Assembly: GCA_963942565.1 (NCBI GenBank)
Contig: OZ012691.1
Location: forward strand, 11,196,287 to 11,260,286
DNA length: 64,000 nucleotides
Direction: 5' to 3'
Source of the DNA: Maea johnstoni
Lineage: Eukaryota; Annelida; Polychaeta; Spionida; Magelonidae
Shown here: positions 25,572 to 35,849 of the stretch, in pieces
How positions within the stretch are numbered: position 1 is the first letter of the stretch
How the letters are laid out: every line of letters begins with the position of its first letter
Made by a program: the position numbers and the translations under genes
The notes under the pieces: generated by a model
Database searches by the model: none
What the model was told of the DNA's origin: nothing
The model's input: only the letters and a program-made list of their open reading frames with translations

Positions 25572-27878
25572 GAAGACATCCCAGATACCTCGGATGACCT
25601 CCAGGAGGCCCTGAAATGCTGTGATGCATTTCTGGCAGAAGAGATGACTGATGAAATGGTTTGCCAGCAGGATGTATTTGACATCATAAAAGAGAAAATG
25701 GAAACTGAGAAAGAGAATGTTTCTGAGTTCCCAACAGGGAGACTCTGGGTCCAGTACATGGGGATGGTTGACCTGTTGAAGACGTTTCTGAGATCTCAAA
25801 GGACTGGTGACTTCCAATTATATCTGAGGTGTCTCCAGGACATGCTTCCCTATCTTGCCGCATCTGGCCACAACTTCTATGTGAAATCAGTGCAGATACA
25901 CCTCCAGGATATGCTGGAAATGAAACAAACAAACCCTGATGTCTACAAGCAGTTCGATTCTGGGCTTTTTGTCATTCGGCGCAGTGACCGCTTTTGGGCT
26001 GGGTTGCCAAGTGATCTGGTCATTGAACAGGCTCTTATGAGGACAATTAAATCCACAGGGGGTCTGACAAGAGGCCGGGGTTTGGAAGAGAAGCAGCGAA
26101 CACGCTGGCTTCTTGCAATGCCCGCCTGCGCTGACATCAATGAATCAATGCAAGAACTTACAGGTGCAAGATACAGTACTAGTGATCAGCATAAAGACCT
26201 TTTTATTGCACGGAAGGAACGCGATCATGAAGACGCCTACAAAATCTTCCAGTACCTCAATGACTGCAACCCATTTGTGTCAGCAGGAGCATTACACAGT
26301 GTAGTCACTGGTGTGACTGCAAGTGCCTCGTGTAATTCACATGAAGCAAGGAAAGTCGGAGAAGCCATCTTGGACAAAATGGAGGGCCAAAATGCATTTG
26401 AATTTGTTTTCCGAAGGAAGGACCAAATAGAAAGAATGGGACTGAAACAGGTGGTTGTGGATGGTGAAAAACTGAGAGTTGACCCTCAGCTCCTCTTCCA
26501 GAGGCTGCTAATTCTAGCTAATACCAGTGACTATAGCATGGACGATCTACTGAAATATGAACTTTCTGCGCAACCAACAGCATTGTTTGATAAACACGGT
26601 CTTCTCCGCCCTGCAAACAAGCCACAACTTGCTGATGCACTTCCGTCCACTCCTCCAAATGAAGGCCAGCAAACAAGTGACAGCATACCAGTGTACAACG
26701 TCCTGGATGGTGGTTCTCTTTTACAGAGATTTTCCTGGAAAAGGGGTGAAACATTTGATAACATAGCTTCAACATATGTCAAGTATGTGATAAAGTTTTC
26801 AAATCCAATTGTTGTGTTTGATGGATATGAAGCCGGCACATCCACAAAATATGTGACACACCTCAGGCGATCAAAGGGTGCAGTTGGACCAAAGGTGTTC
26901 TTTACCGGCAGCATGGCACTGACGTCAAAAAAGGAACACTTTTTAGCAAATGACGAAAATAAACAGAAATTCATCCATTTCCTGTCTGAAAAACTCCAAA
27001 CCCAGGGTATCAAAACTTTGCACTCCAAAGATGATGCTGATCTTTTGATTGCATTAACTGGGGTGAAGTGCGCAAGAAATGGTGCTACACATGTTATTGG
27101 AGAAGACACCGACATTCTGGTGTTACTTTGTCACCATGCTGAGGAGGACATGGGTGATTTGTTATTTCGATCAGACAAAGCTGTGAAACCAGATAAGAAC
27201 ACTAAAATTAGAAAGTGGCATATCAATGCTCTGCAAACTTCTCTGGGTGAGAAGCTGTGCTACCTTTTGCCCATCATCCATGCCATTGGGGGTTGTGACA
27301 CAACTTCAAGGCTGTACGGGATTGGCAAAGGACTACCAGTGAAAAAGGCAATGTCAAACTCTTCATTTGCAAATCAGCTGGAGCAAATGTTGGATTGTTC
27401 CACTCATGAAGAGCTGAAAAACATGGGGGAGAAGGTCCTTGTGGAATTGTACGGCGGAAAGAGGACAGAGTCCTTAGATTCACTACGCATACGGAAGTTC
27501 AAGGACAAAGTAGTAAGGTGCGCTTCCAGTGTAGAAATACAAAGCCTTCCACCCTCACTGGATGCTGGACAGTACCATGTTTATCGAGCCTTTTACCAGG
27601 CTAAATGTTGGATGTCAAAGGATGAGGACTGTACATTGAGGGCAGTAGATTGGGGATGGCAGAATCTACAGGGCAAACTTCTGCCAAAAACAATGGACTG
27701 TCAGCCTGCCCCGGACTATATTCTCAAGTTGATAAGGTGCCAGTGTAAAGGAGACTGCTCCACAAACAGATGTAGCTGTCGAAAGCAAGGACTGAAATGC
27801 ACAAATGTCTGTAGTGAATGTCGTGGTGAGGACTGCTCTAATAGCACATCTATAATTGAAGATGACACAGACTTGTAA
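25572..27878 (+). CDS. Academ-type transposase, C-terminal part with FEN1/XPG-like nuclease and CXC cluster
   Basis: In frame with the preceding part. The first ATG after the TAG is at 25,644 (744 residues counted from there). Residues 50-170 hold a family-conserved block (LRCLQDMLPYLA ... YKQFDSGLFVIRRS). Residues ~348-565 resemble a FEN1/XPG-type PIN nuclease: VFDGY (391-395) like the VFDG of FEN1, KDDADLL (462-468) and GEDTDILVLL (486-495) as acidic motifs, and GGCDTTSRLYGIGKG (549-563) like the G-C-D-Y...GIG helix-hairpin of FEN1. Residues 699-731 are a CXC (tesmin/TSO1-like) cluster with nine cysteines (RCQCKGDC, NRCSCRK, CTNVCSEC). The motif matches are seen directly; the nuclease function is inferred. 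Confidence 0.85.
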   Translation, partial: EDIPDTSDDLQEALKCCDAFLAEEMTDEMVCQQDVFDIIKEKMETEKENVSEFPTGRLWVQYMGMVDLLKTFLRSQRTGDFQLYLRCLQDMLPYLAASGHNFYVKSVQIHLQDMLEMKQTNPDVYKQFDSGLFVIRRSDRFWAGLPSDLVIEQALMRTIKSTGGLTRGRGLEEKQRTRWLLAMPACADINESMQELTGARYSTSDQHKDLFIARKERDHEDAYKIFQYLNDCNPFVSAGALHSVVTGVTASASCNSHEARKVGEAILDKMEGQNAFEFVFRRKDQIERMGLKQVVVDGEKLRVDPQLLFQRLLILANTSDYSMDDLLKYELSAQPTALFDKHGLLRPANKPQLADALPSTPPNEGQQTSDSIPVYNVLDGGSLLQRFSWKRGETFDNIASTYVKYVIKFSNPIVVFDGYEAGTSTKYVTHLRRSKGAVGPKVFFTGSMALTSKKEHFLANDENKQKFIHFLSEKLQTQGIKTLHSKDDADLLIALTGVKCARNGATHVIGEDTDILVLLCHHAEEDMGDLLFRSDKAVKPDKNTKIRKWHINALQTSLGEKLCYLLPIIHAIGGCDTTSRLYGIGKGLPVKKAMSNSSFANQLEQMLDCSTHEELKNMGEKVLVELYGGKRTESLDSLRIRKFKDKVVRCASSVEIQSLPPSLDAGQYHVYRAFYQAKCWMSKDEDCTLRAVDWGWQNLQGKLLPKTMDCQPAPDYILKLIRCQCKGDCSTNRCSCRKQGLKCTNVCSECRGEDCSNSTSIIEDDTDL

Positions 27879-27932
27879 AGTGTAATTGTATAGATAATTT
27901 ATTGAAGCAAGTAGGAATTATTTGGTCCCAAA

Positions 27933-28402
27933 CCCGGCGGGGGCACTCAGGTACAGAGGGGGGGCGCACCTGCGTTACGTATTTCGCGGAAGAAGGGGTC
28001 TTTTTTTAAGACCTCCGCATGTCCGCGATTTTGTATAAGAAGGGTACTTTTTTGTACCCAGGTACGAAGTATGGGGGTCTGAATCCCCTTACAATCCACG
28101 AAATATACGCGGCTCTGATGACGAGTGACTGCCGAAGTGACTGGGCTTCCGAGTTTGCTACCGCCACTTGCTGCCGCTATTAAAACAAGCAGAGGATTAT
28201 AAAATCTTAAGTTAAAATACGTGTGCCCGTTCATCCAATGTCAGTGTTTTGATAAAAGAAGGGGTGTTTATTTAGTGGAAAAAATCAGCGTTTTATCAAA
28301 AGAAGGGTGCTTTTTTGGCCAGAAATCAGTGCTTTAGGGGTATTTTTTAATTTTGATAACGAACGTATGCACCCCCCTAAATACCCAAGTGACCCCCCCG
28401 GG
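27933..28402. mobile_element. CCCGG-ended MITE nested in the transposon's 3' region
   Basis: A 470-bp element with ends CCCGGCGGGGGCACT and (inverse) CCCGGGGGGGTCACT, flanked by the 8-bp duplication GTCCCAAA (27,925-27,932 and 28,403-28,410). An 8-bp duplication is typical of hAT-type insertion. It sits 55 bp past the transposase stop codon. Confidence 0.8.
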
Positions 28403-28706
28403 GTCCCAAAGGGTCTTCTGGGGCTACAGAAGCAGGAATGCAAACCAATTTCCAAGGGGGATTACAATAAAAAGTTCGAAAATATCTTTTTGGGGTAAAA
28501 TCCGCGATTTTTTCATGTCAAAAGTCTTTTTTTCAGTAAAATCAGGGGACCAATTCATCTCTTGATGTCATAGTGACATCATATCATGATGGAAGTAGCC
28601 TTATTTGATAGATTTATATCCCATTCCTATCAGATATGGACATTAAAAGCACCCATTAAGACATTTTTGGTACATTGACTTCTGACTTGGCGGCCATTTT
28701 GAATTT

Positions 28707-28844
28707 ATGCAAATTAGGGCCCTTAGGGGGGGTAACTTTCGGGAAACTTTTAATATGATGTTCAGTTAGGTCCAATGAACCAATCAAAGCAAAAAAACCT
28801 TCTGTAGCAATTTGTTCTAGGTATTTCATAATTTGACTGGACTA
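28707..28844 (-). repeat. right terminal inverted repeat of the transposon
   Basis: Inverse partner of 22,125-22,272; ends TTGACTGGACTA at 28,844, followed by the ATA duplication. Confidence 0.9.
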
Positions 28845-28980
28845 ATAATCAATTCATTGCATTTATATGGCACTCGAAGAGCAATCAACTAAATATTATG
28901 GATAACTATACAGGTAAAATTATGAACATCCCAATATATTACGGTAATTGTAGAGAAAACTCTTGATATACATAATATAA

Positions 28981-29222
<242 letters not shown>

Positions 29223-31080
29223 CTAGTATATCTATATTGACTATATTTATGCATGATTTCTCATCGTAAAATACATATTACAAGGAAAATATTGAGAAAA
29301 AAAGAACAATAGGTAATGCTTATTATATATTACAACTTGACAAACATAAACACAGATGTTAATATATTATGAGTACAATGATGTTATTATTCCATATATC
29401 AAATCTGTTATACCAATACTGTATTCCGTCATATTACCACACACATATGACAGACTTGTGAAGTATTGGTTACTTTTCCGACATCACTACATTTAATTTG
29501 TAAATATAAACTTTCTCGCTTTGCTTAAAGATACCTCATCATGTAAGAGACTGCCTATTAAATATACATCAAAGGATCTCTTCCTAAAATATTGGGCAGA
29601 AACCAATGAGAAATGTCCGGTTTTCGTTGGAACATGGCACCCAGTCTATGCAGAACTGGCAAACCTTGAAGGCTGATCCAGCTAATCAATATTTTTTTCT
29701 CCTGGTCATTTACATTTACTTTTAAAAAATTGACAAAGGATACTCAAGTCATCGGTAAAATATACAATACTTATTGTTTCAAAACAATACATATATACTG
29801 TCTGCTTTGAATGTACTATCGATATATGCCTACATGCTGTAAACTTGTTTCTGTGTCCATAATTGACTTGCTGGACAATAAAAATATTTCCAACCTAAAA
29901 AATGTAAGAAACTGCGTGGATGCCTTAGGTATACTCTCGACATATAATATATGTCACAGCCCTAGTGTAATTCACCGCTGATGTATAAAGCATGGAACAT
30001 ATACCAATTTAAAGGCTATTCTTTCTTGCCGAATATTATGGATATTGTAGAGGAAATTTTTTAATAACTTCATATTAAGCATTCTTTAAATCACCCCAAA
30101 GCTGAATAATGGATTAAAGATTCCGAAAAATATCTCAGTCACAGTTAAATACAACGACAATGTCATGGCTTGACAATTCTCTTTGACAGGCATACGCTTT
30201 GTTTGAAAAACATTGTGTTGAACTACATCACAAAATGATAAGTTAAAATGAAAGGGGGGGGGGGGGGCGGCTGGGCCCTTACATAAGGGCGTGGGACTGT
30301 TGTCATATTGTATTGACGAATTGTCATTATCTCTACGTCTATTAATTGTTTGGATAAGTGGTGCACTTTGTGTGAAATTTTAAAACCGCTTTGTTAGCAC
30401 TCAATGAGCCACTCTCTTGATAATCCATTGTTGTTAATACTCATTGTTGATACTCTCATAACATATTTATCATTCAATCACTGGCATGTGCATGATCTGA
30501 CGAGACCTTCACTTGACACTACCTTGATCTGTAACACCTGTGCCTGAACCAATCAGTGGCTGTCACTGGCCACTTTCTCACTGGTCACCTGTGTCCGAAA
30601 CAGGACCAGTAGCACCACTCATTCAATGGTTTGCAGGCAGTCAAGTCACATAATGAGTGTGCTCCATGGGAAGCCTTTGTATTGATATCCTTGCTTCGTT
30701 GATACTGAGGTGTTCTTCAAATTCTTTCATTACTAATGCGAGATTTATTTGGCCATATTTGTTTTGCAAATTCTTGTCGTTGTGAGATCTTTGGCATAAC
30801 CACTGTATATGTCACACAATGATAGTGCTGCATGGGAAGCCTGATTTTATGTCCTTGCTCTGTCGTTACCGAGGGGATCTTCATGTTCTTTCAACACGGA
30901 TGTGAGCTTAATGTGGCCATGTTAGTTCTTGCCAATTCTTGCTGGTTTAAGATGTTTGGCGTAACCACTGAATATCAAAGTGCATGTCACTGGTCCACTG
31001 TGCACAGATTTTGGCATATTTGTTCTTCCAATTCTTCTTTGTGTTTAAATTCATTGACGTATCTACTTTATATCGTGCAG
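29223..31080. other. no gene recognised
   Basis: AT-rich intergenic DNA with a poly-G run near 30,256-30,269. The last 500 bases contain two imperfect copies of a ~150-bp phrase (gtgctgc/ccatgggaagcct...) at about 30,660 and 30,825. The phrase GTCACTGGTCCACTGTGCAC at about 30,987 recurs at the far end of the minisatellite. Confidence 0.45.
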
Positions 31081-31083
31081 TGA

Positions 31084-32930
31084 ATGTCAGTGGTGTCACT
31101 GGTCACTGGCACTGTACTGGGTGTCACTGGTCACTAGCACTGCAGTGCATGTCAGTGGTCACTGGCACTGTAGTGGTGTCACTAGTCACTGGCACTGTAG
31201 TGAATGTCACTGGTCACTGGCACTGTAGTGCGTGTCACTGGTCACTGGCACTGTAGTGGGTGTAACTGGTCACTGGGACTGTAGTGCATGTCACTGGTCA
31301 CTAGCACTGTAGTGGGTGTCACTGGTCACTGGCACTGTAGTGGGTGTCACTGGTCACTGTAGTGGATGTCACTGGTCACTGGGCCTGTAGTGGGTGTCAG
31401 TGGTCACTAGCACTGTAGTGTGTGTCACTGGTCACTGGCACTGTAGTGTGTGTCACTGGTCACTGGCACTGTAGTGGGTGTCACTGGTCACTGGCACTGT
31501 AGTGGCTGTCACTGGTCACTGGCACTGCAGTGGGTGTCACTGGTCACTGGCACTGTAGTGGGTGTCACTGGTCACTGTAGTGGGTGTCACTTATCACTGG
31601 CATTGTGGTGCGTGTCACTTGTCACTGGCACTGTAGTGGGTGTCAGTGGTCATTGGTACTGTAGTGCGTGTCACTGGTCACTGGAAATGTAGTGGGTGTC
31701 AGTGGTCACTGGTCACTGTAGTGTGTGTCACTGGTCACTGGCACTGTAGTGGGTGTCACTGGTCACTGGCATTGTGGTGCGTGTCACTGGTCACTGGAAA
31801 TGTAGTGGGTGTCAGTAGTCACTGTAGTGTGTGTCACTGGTCACTGGCACTGTAGTGCGTGTCACTGGTCACTGGAAATGTAGTGGGTGTCAGTGGTCAC
31901 TGGTCACTGTAATGTGTGTCACTGGTCACTTGCACTGTAGTGGGTGTCACTGGTCACTGGCACTGTAGAGTGTGTCACTGGTCACTGGCACTGTAGTGGG
32001 TGTCACTGGTAACTAGCATTGTAGAGTGTGTCACTGGTCACTGGGACTGTAGTGTGTGTCACTGGTCACTGGCACTGTAGTGTGTGTCGCTTGTCACTGG
32101 CACTGTAGTGGGTGTCACTGGCCACTAGCACTGTAGTGGGTGTCACTGGTCACTGGCACTGTTGTGGGTGTCACTGGTCACTGGTACTGTAGTTCATTTC
32201 ACTGGTCACTGGCACTGTAGTGGGTGTCACTGGTCACTGGCACTGTTGTGGGTGTCACTGGTCACTGGCACTGTAGTAGGTGTCACTGGTCACTGGCACT
32301 GTTGTGGGTGTCACTGGTCATTGACACTGCAGCGGGTGTCACTGGTCACTGGCACTGCAATGGGAATCACTGATCACTGGAACTGTGGTGGGTGTCACTT
32401 GTCACTAGCACTGTGGTGGGTGTCACTTGTCACTAGCACTGCAATGGGAATCACTGATCACTGGCACTGTAGTGGGTGTCACTGGTCACTGGCACGGTAG
32501 TGGGTGTCACTTGTCACTAGCACTGTAGTGGGTGTCACTGGTCACTGGCACTGTAGTGGCTGTCACTGGTCACTGGCACTCTAGTGGGTGTCACTGGTCA
32601 CTGGCACTGTAGTGGGTGTCACTGGTCACTGGCACTGTAGTGGGTGCCACTGGTCACTGGCACTGTAGTGCGTGTCACTGGTCACTGGCATTGTAGTGCG
32701 TGTCACTGGTCACTGGCACTGTAGTGGGTGTCACTGGTCACTGGCATTGTGGTGCGTGTCACTGGTCACTGGCACTGTAGTGCGTGTCACTGGTCACTGG
32801 CATTGTAGTGCGTGTCACTGGTCACTGGCACTGTAGTGGGTGTCACTGGTCACTGGCACTGTAGTGGGTGTCACTGGCACTGTAGTGGGTGTCACTGGTC
32901 ACTGGCACTGTAGAGCGTGTCACTGGTCCA
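31084..32930. repeat. 28-bp minisatellite, about 65 copies
   Basis: Tandem units built on CACTGGTCACTGGCACTG followed by TAGTGGGTGT, mostly 28 bp, with shorter (about 18 bp) units where one CACTGG half is lost. All three frames are open over long stretches because 28 is not a multiple of three and the unit lacks stops. The proteins predicted here are artefacts. It ends about 20 bp from the GPCR pseudogene's stop codon. Confidence 0.97.
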
Positions 32931-32951
32931 CTGTGCACCGTTGTACCTGCA

Positions 32952-34001
32952 CTATACATGTAGTGAGTCACTTGACCTGCGCCTGCAGCATCTAAAGAGT
33001 TTCTGTCGAAATGTCTTTCCAACAGCGACATAAATGATAAAGTTCACAGAAGAGTTGAGTATCAAGAGGAAATACGCCACAGTATACCAATAAGTCCATA
33101 TATCTCCTGTGAAGATCCTAACAGGCGCATCCAACTTATTTAAACATATTTGCACTACAACCAAACTATAGGGGGCTTGACATAATACAAAAATGATCAC
33201 CACTATAACCACCATGGCTGTTATACTGTCCGATTGCCGTTGACCGCTGGTTATGACATCTGCCCTCATTACGGACCGTTGTTTTTGAGCTTTGCGAATT
33301 CCAATGGCCAAAATACTGTTGAGAACTATTAGTACAGTAAGAGGAATGATAAATCGAACGGAGCCCGCAATAATGACGCGGTAGATTAGAAAGTACATGT
33401 TGTCAAAATACAGACTGTTCATGACGAACGTAAACTCCAGCCTACAGTCAATAGGGTCAAATATTTCCAGAAATTCCATCTAAAAAAACCATGGCATATG
33501 AAGACATATGGAAAACACGCATATCAGGGATATGGCCAATTTAACTCTTTTCTCGGTAAAGATCACTTTTGCTCGTACTGGTTTCTTTACTGCTAAGTAT
33601 CTGCCGACTGTCACCAAAACTATCAACCAGGTACTGGCCGTCTCCACCATGCGGGTTAACGGCCTTAAACAAACTGCGTAAATTGCGTGTGTCACTTCGT
33701 TGTCACCGTGTCTGTCATGGAGAATCTCCATGATACTACCATAGACGTTCACGCTCCTTATCAAGAGATATAAGGAATCAGCGACAGCTAATGCTCTAAG
33801 AATCAAGCTTGCTGATGACTTCATACTATGTAAGATTTGAAAAGATACAATGTTCCCAAGTAATCCAAATATTATAAAGGCACCACTTAGGTAGATGGAG
33901 AAGACTTTTAAAAGAAGAACATACGTTGGGTTCGTATCTCGGAGGCGAGGAACGAGGTCAGGATCGTAGCATTTGAACTCTGTTGTGTTAGTATCTTCCA
34001 C
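32952..34001 (-). pseudogene. class A GPCR (FMRFamide-receptor-like), single in-frame stop
   Basis: An intronless seven-helix receptor of about 349 codons on the minus strand, starting MEDTNTTEFKC at 34,001. Seen in order: an N-terminal N-glycosylation site (NTT); helix 1 with the GNIVSF motif; helix 2 with ADSLYLL; helix 3 with a conserved Cys and VGRYLAV in place of DRY; helix 4; an extracellular Cys (DCRLEF); helix 5; helix 6 with LCQAPY; and helix 7 with NSSVNFIIY in place of NPxxY, then a Cys-Cys palmitoylation-like CCRR. After MPWFF the frame meets TAG (33,480-33,482), where the sister copy at 63,042 has Glu; the frame continues open to TAG at 32,952. A 5' UTR splice acceptor (ttcag/gctagaact) lies upstream. 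It belongs to the large peptide-receptor-like family; the ligand is unknown. Probably a recent pseudogene; alternatively a sequencing error. Confidence 0.88.
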
Positions 34002-35005
34002 TGTGAAAGGCGTTGAAACAATTGATGCTGTGAACGGTTCTCAAGACGTGATGTACCAACTCGTGATGCCTTTTGAAGACAGAAAATCTTTGTCGCACTG
34101 TCCAGGTGATTGTATAAATCAGAGTTCTAGCCTGAAATATAAAAATGTCATAATGTCATATTCTGTTTCAGGTCACACAACAGCATGGCACGTTAAGTTA
34201 CATTACAAGTAGCTTGCGAATCAAAGCTACGTTCAATTTTGAGGTCATCCATGCACCCATGCACCGGATGGGTGTCAATCAGGTGCCTGGTCGTGTATTG
34301 TGCCTGGGCTGCCTAGTAATTTAGAGCATTAATTAAATGTCGGCACTGTAATATTGAAAAAAGTATTTTATTTGGGTTTGCTAATTCATCGTGGTTTACC
34401 ATAAAATGTGTTCATTTTAAAGACAGTGCGAAAAAAGGCTAAGAATCTATGACTTCCTACTACACTGGACGAGACAGTCTACGTCATTTGGAACCAGTGG
34501 ACGTCAGAACTGACCCGAACTTGAGTTTTAAAGTCTATTACTAGCAACACTTGTAGTTTTGATATAGCAATCAATGGGCAACATCAAGTATTTCAAGAAA
34601 CAAGTTTTTATAACCTCCAATTAGTATACGTTAGAATTGCCGAGTTTAATTTCCACGAAGAGTTGCCTTAACCATTCGCTCAATGCTCTTGATAAGGAGA
34701 CATAAACAAAATATCAGGACTTTTGTGGAATAATCTTGTAAACATGGTACTATAGAGCTACCAAATATGTTCCATATTTCCCGAATATTGTATGAGACAA
34801 TCTTTAGCATTTGAACCTGTTTTATACATAAATGACTGGTCATACATATTTTCTGTAAATATATAACATTCCCAAATTCATAAAAGTAAAGGTGAGAAGA
34901 GAGAGAAATATGAAAATGACTGAAAGCATTATGTAGTGTAGTACTCTATCACAACCACTGACTATTACGCGGAGTAACTTTGCCACAGAATTGCCATCAG
35001 TGAAT
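34002..35005. other. GPCR upstream region, left arm
   Basis: Contains the conserved 5' UTR acceptor of the GPCR and about 700 bp matching 61,740-62,930 in inverse orientation. No other gene. Confidence 0.6.
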
Positions 35006-35009
35006 CATG

Positions 35010-35330
35010 GGACAAAGTAGCTCAGTTGATTAGGTGTCGGACTAATAATCAGAGGGTCGCTGGTTCAAATCCTGGCCGGAGCACTTTGGTATGTCCTTGG
35101 GCAAGACAGTGTATTCCATGTTACTTCAGTCTACCCAACTGCAAAATGGGTACCTAGCGTAAATAAGGTACTGCTTAGAGCTTGTGCGCTATATGCTGCC
35201 AGTTGCTCTGTAATATCCCCGGGGGGATTGAAATGGTTTCCGTGTGTACAGGCCTGCTAGGGGAGGAAAGTCGTGTGAGCACTTCGGTGGATACAAGACT
35301 AAACCGAATACCTTTACATTTTACCTTTAG
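35010..35330 (+). repeat. tRNA-derived SINE with conserved core
   Basis: The tRNA-like head AGTAGCTCAGTTGATTAGG ... GGTTCAAATCC folds partly like tRNA-Ile (loop CTAATAA). It is followed by a SINE core 'cttgggcaagacagtgtattcc...ctacccaactgcaaaatgggtacctagc'. The head lacks a clean acceptor stem, so it is a SINE and not a functional tRNA gene. No counterpart was seen at the mirrored position in the right arm. Confidence 0.8.
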
Positions 35331-35849
35331 TGACTCCTAGATGTATGTCACACTTTACATACCTGTGCTGCCTTTGGAGAAAGAGGTTGCTGTTGTTGCT
35401 GTTGTTGTTTTTACTTTATTCATACTATTATTACTGTAAAAGCCTATTCAGATTAATCTCCGATGAGACAATTTCAAACACTCAATATTCCCGCTAAAAC
35501 AGCGATTTTCATATTTTTTACGAAATTTGTGTTCTTATATCAATATGTGTAAATACCAATGCGGTAACTCCTTGTGATCCATTTAATAAATTCTTCTGAG
35601 AAGTCTTATTTTACAAAGTTCCCTTTCTATGTTTCAGAAACTAACCTATGATCTGTCATTCTCTTTACTCATTCTTTTAAAGCCCATTGTGTACAATGTT
35701 TCGATAAAGTTTTGGAACAGCAAATACTATACTAATTTGTGCTTAAAACGCGATTCTTGATTTCCTTCGTGTTGCTGAATAATCGCTGTATACCAGCAAA
35801 AAATTGCTTCCACAATAGCAGAATGACAGAATTGACATCTTAAGGTGCA

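Larger units (their letters stand above)
22125..28844 (+). mobile_element. Academ-type DNA transposon, 6.72 kb, nearly intact
   Basis: Ends are TAGTCCAGTCAA and TTGACTGGACTA (perfect inverse), with inverted repeats of about 140 bp and a 3-bp target duplication ATA (22,122-22,124 and 28,845-28,847). The homologous unoccupied site reads agctATAatcaattc at 53,764-53,778, which fixes both ends to the base. It carries one long reading frame (23,457-27,878) with a single in-frame TAG, and a MITE inserted at 27,933-28,402. From family knowledge, Academ elements have 3-4 bp target duplications and encode a large transposase with an XPG-type nuclease region and a Cys-rich cluster, which fits what is seen. 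An inner inverted block (around GATGGCCGCCAT, 22,665 and 28,690) sits directly next to the terminal repeat on the right but about 390 bp inside it on the left. Activity is unlikely as it stands; age looks young because the frame is otherwise open. Confidence 0.85.

Noticed and set aside
24994-27483. Several minus-strand frames inside the transposase region
   Set aside because: They are shadows of the plus-strand frame and have no domain of their own.
22125-28844. Polinton or viral origin for the 6.7-kb element
   Set aside because: Terminal repeats are much shorter than a Polinton's, the duplication is 3 bp rather than 6, and there is no polymerase B, integrase, protease or capsid-like protein.
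30984-32500. Open frames with VTGTVVGVTGHWHCSG repeats
   Set aside because: They are the 28-bp minisatellite read in all three frames.
31084-32930. CRISPR-like array
   Set aside because: Units are head-to-tail without unique spacers, and the genome is eukaryotic.
35015-35085. Functional tRNA-Ile gene
   Set aside because: A and B boxes are present but the acceptor stem does not pair well, and the sequence runs on into a SINE core.
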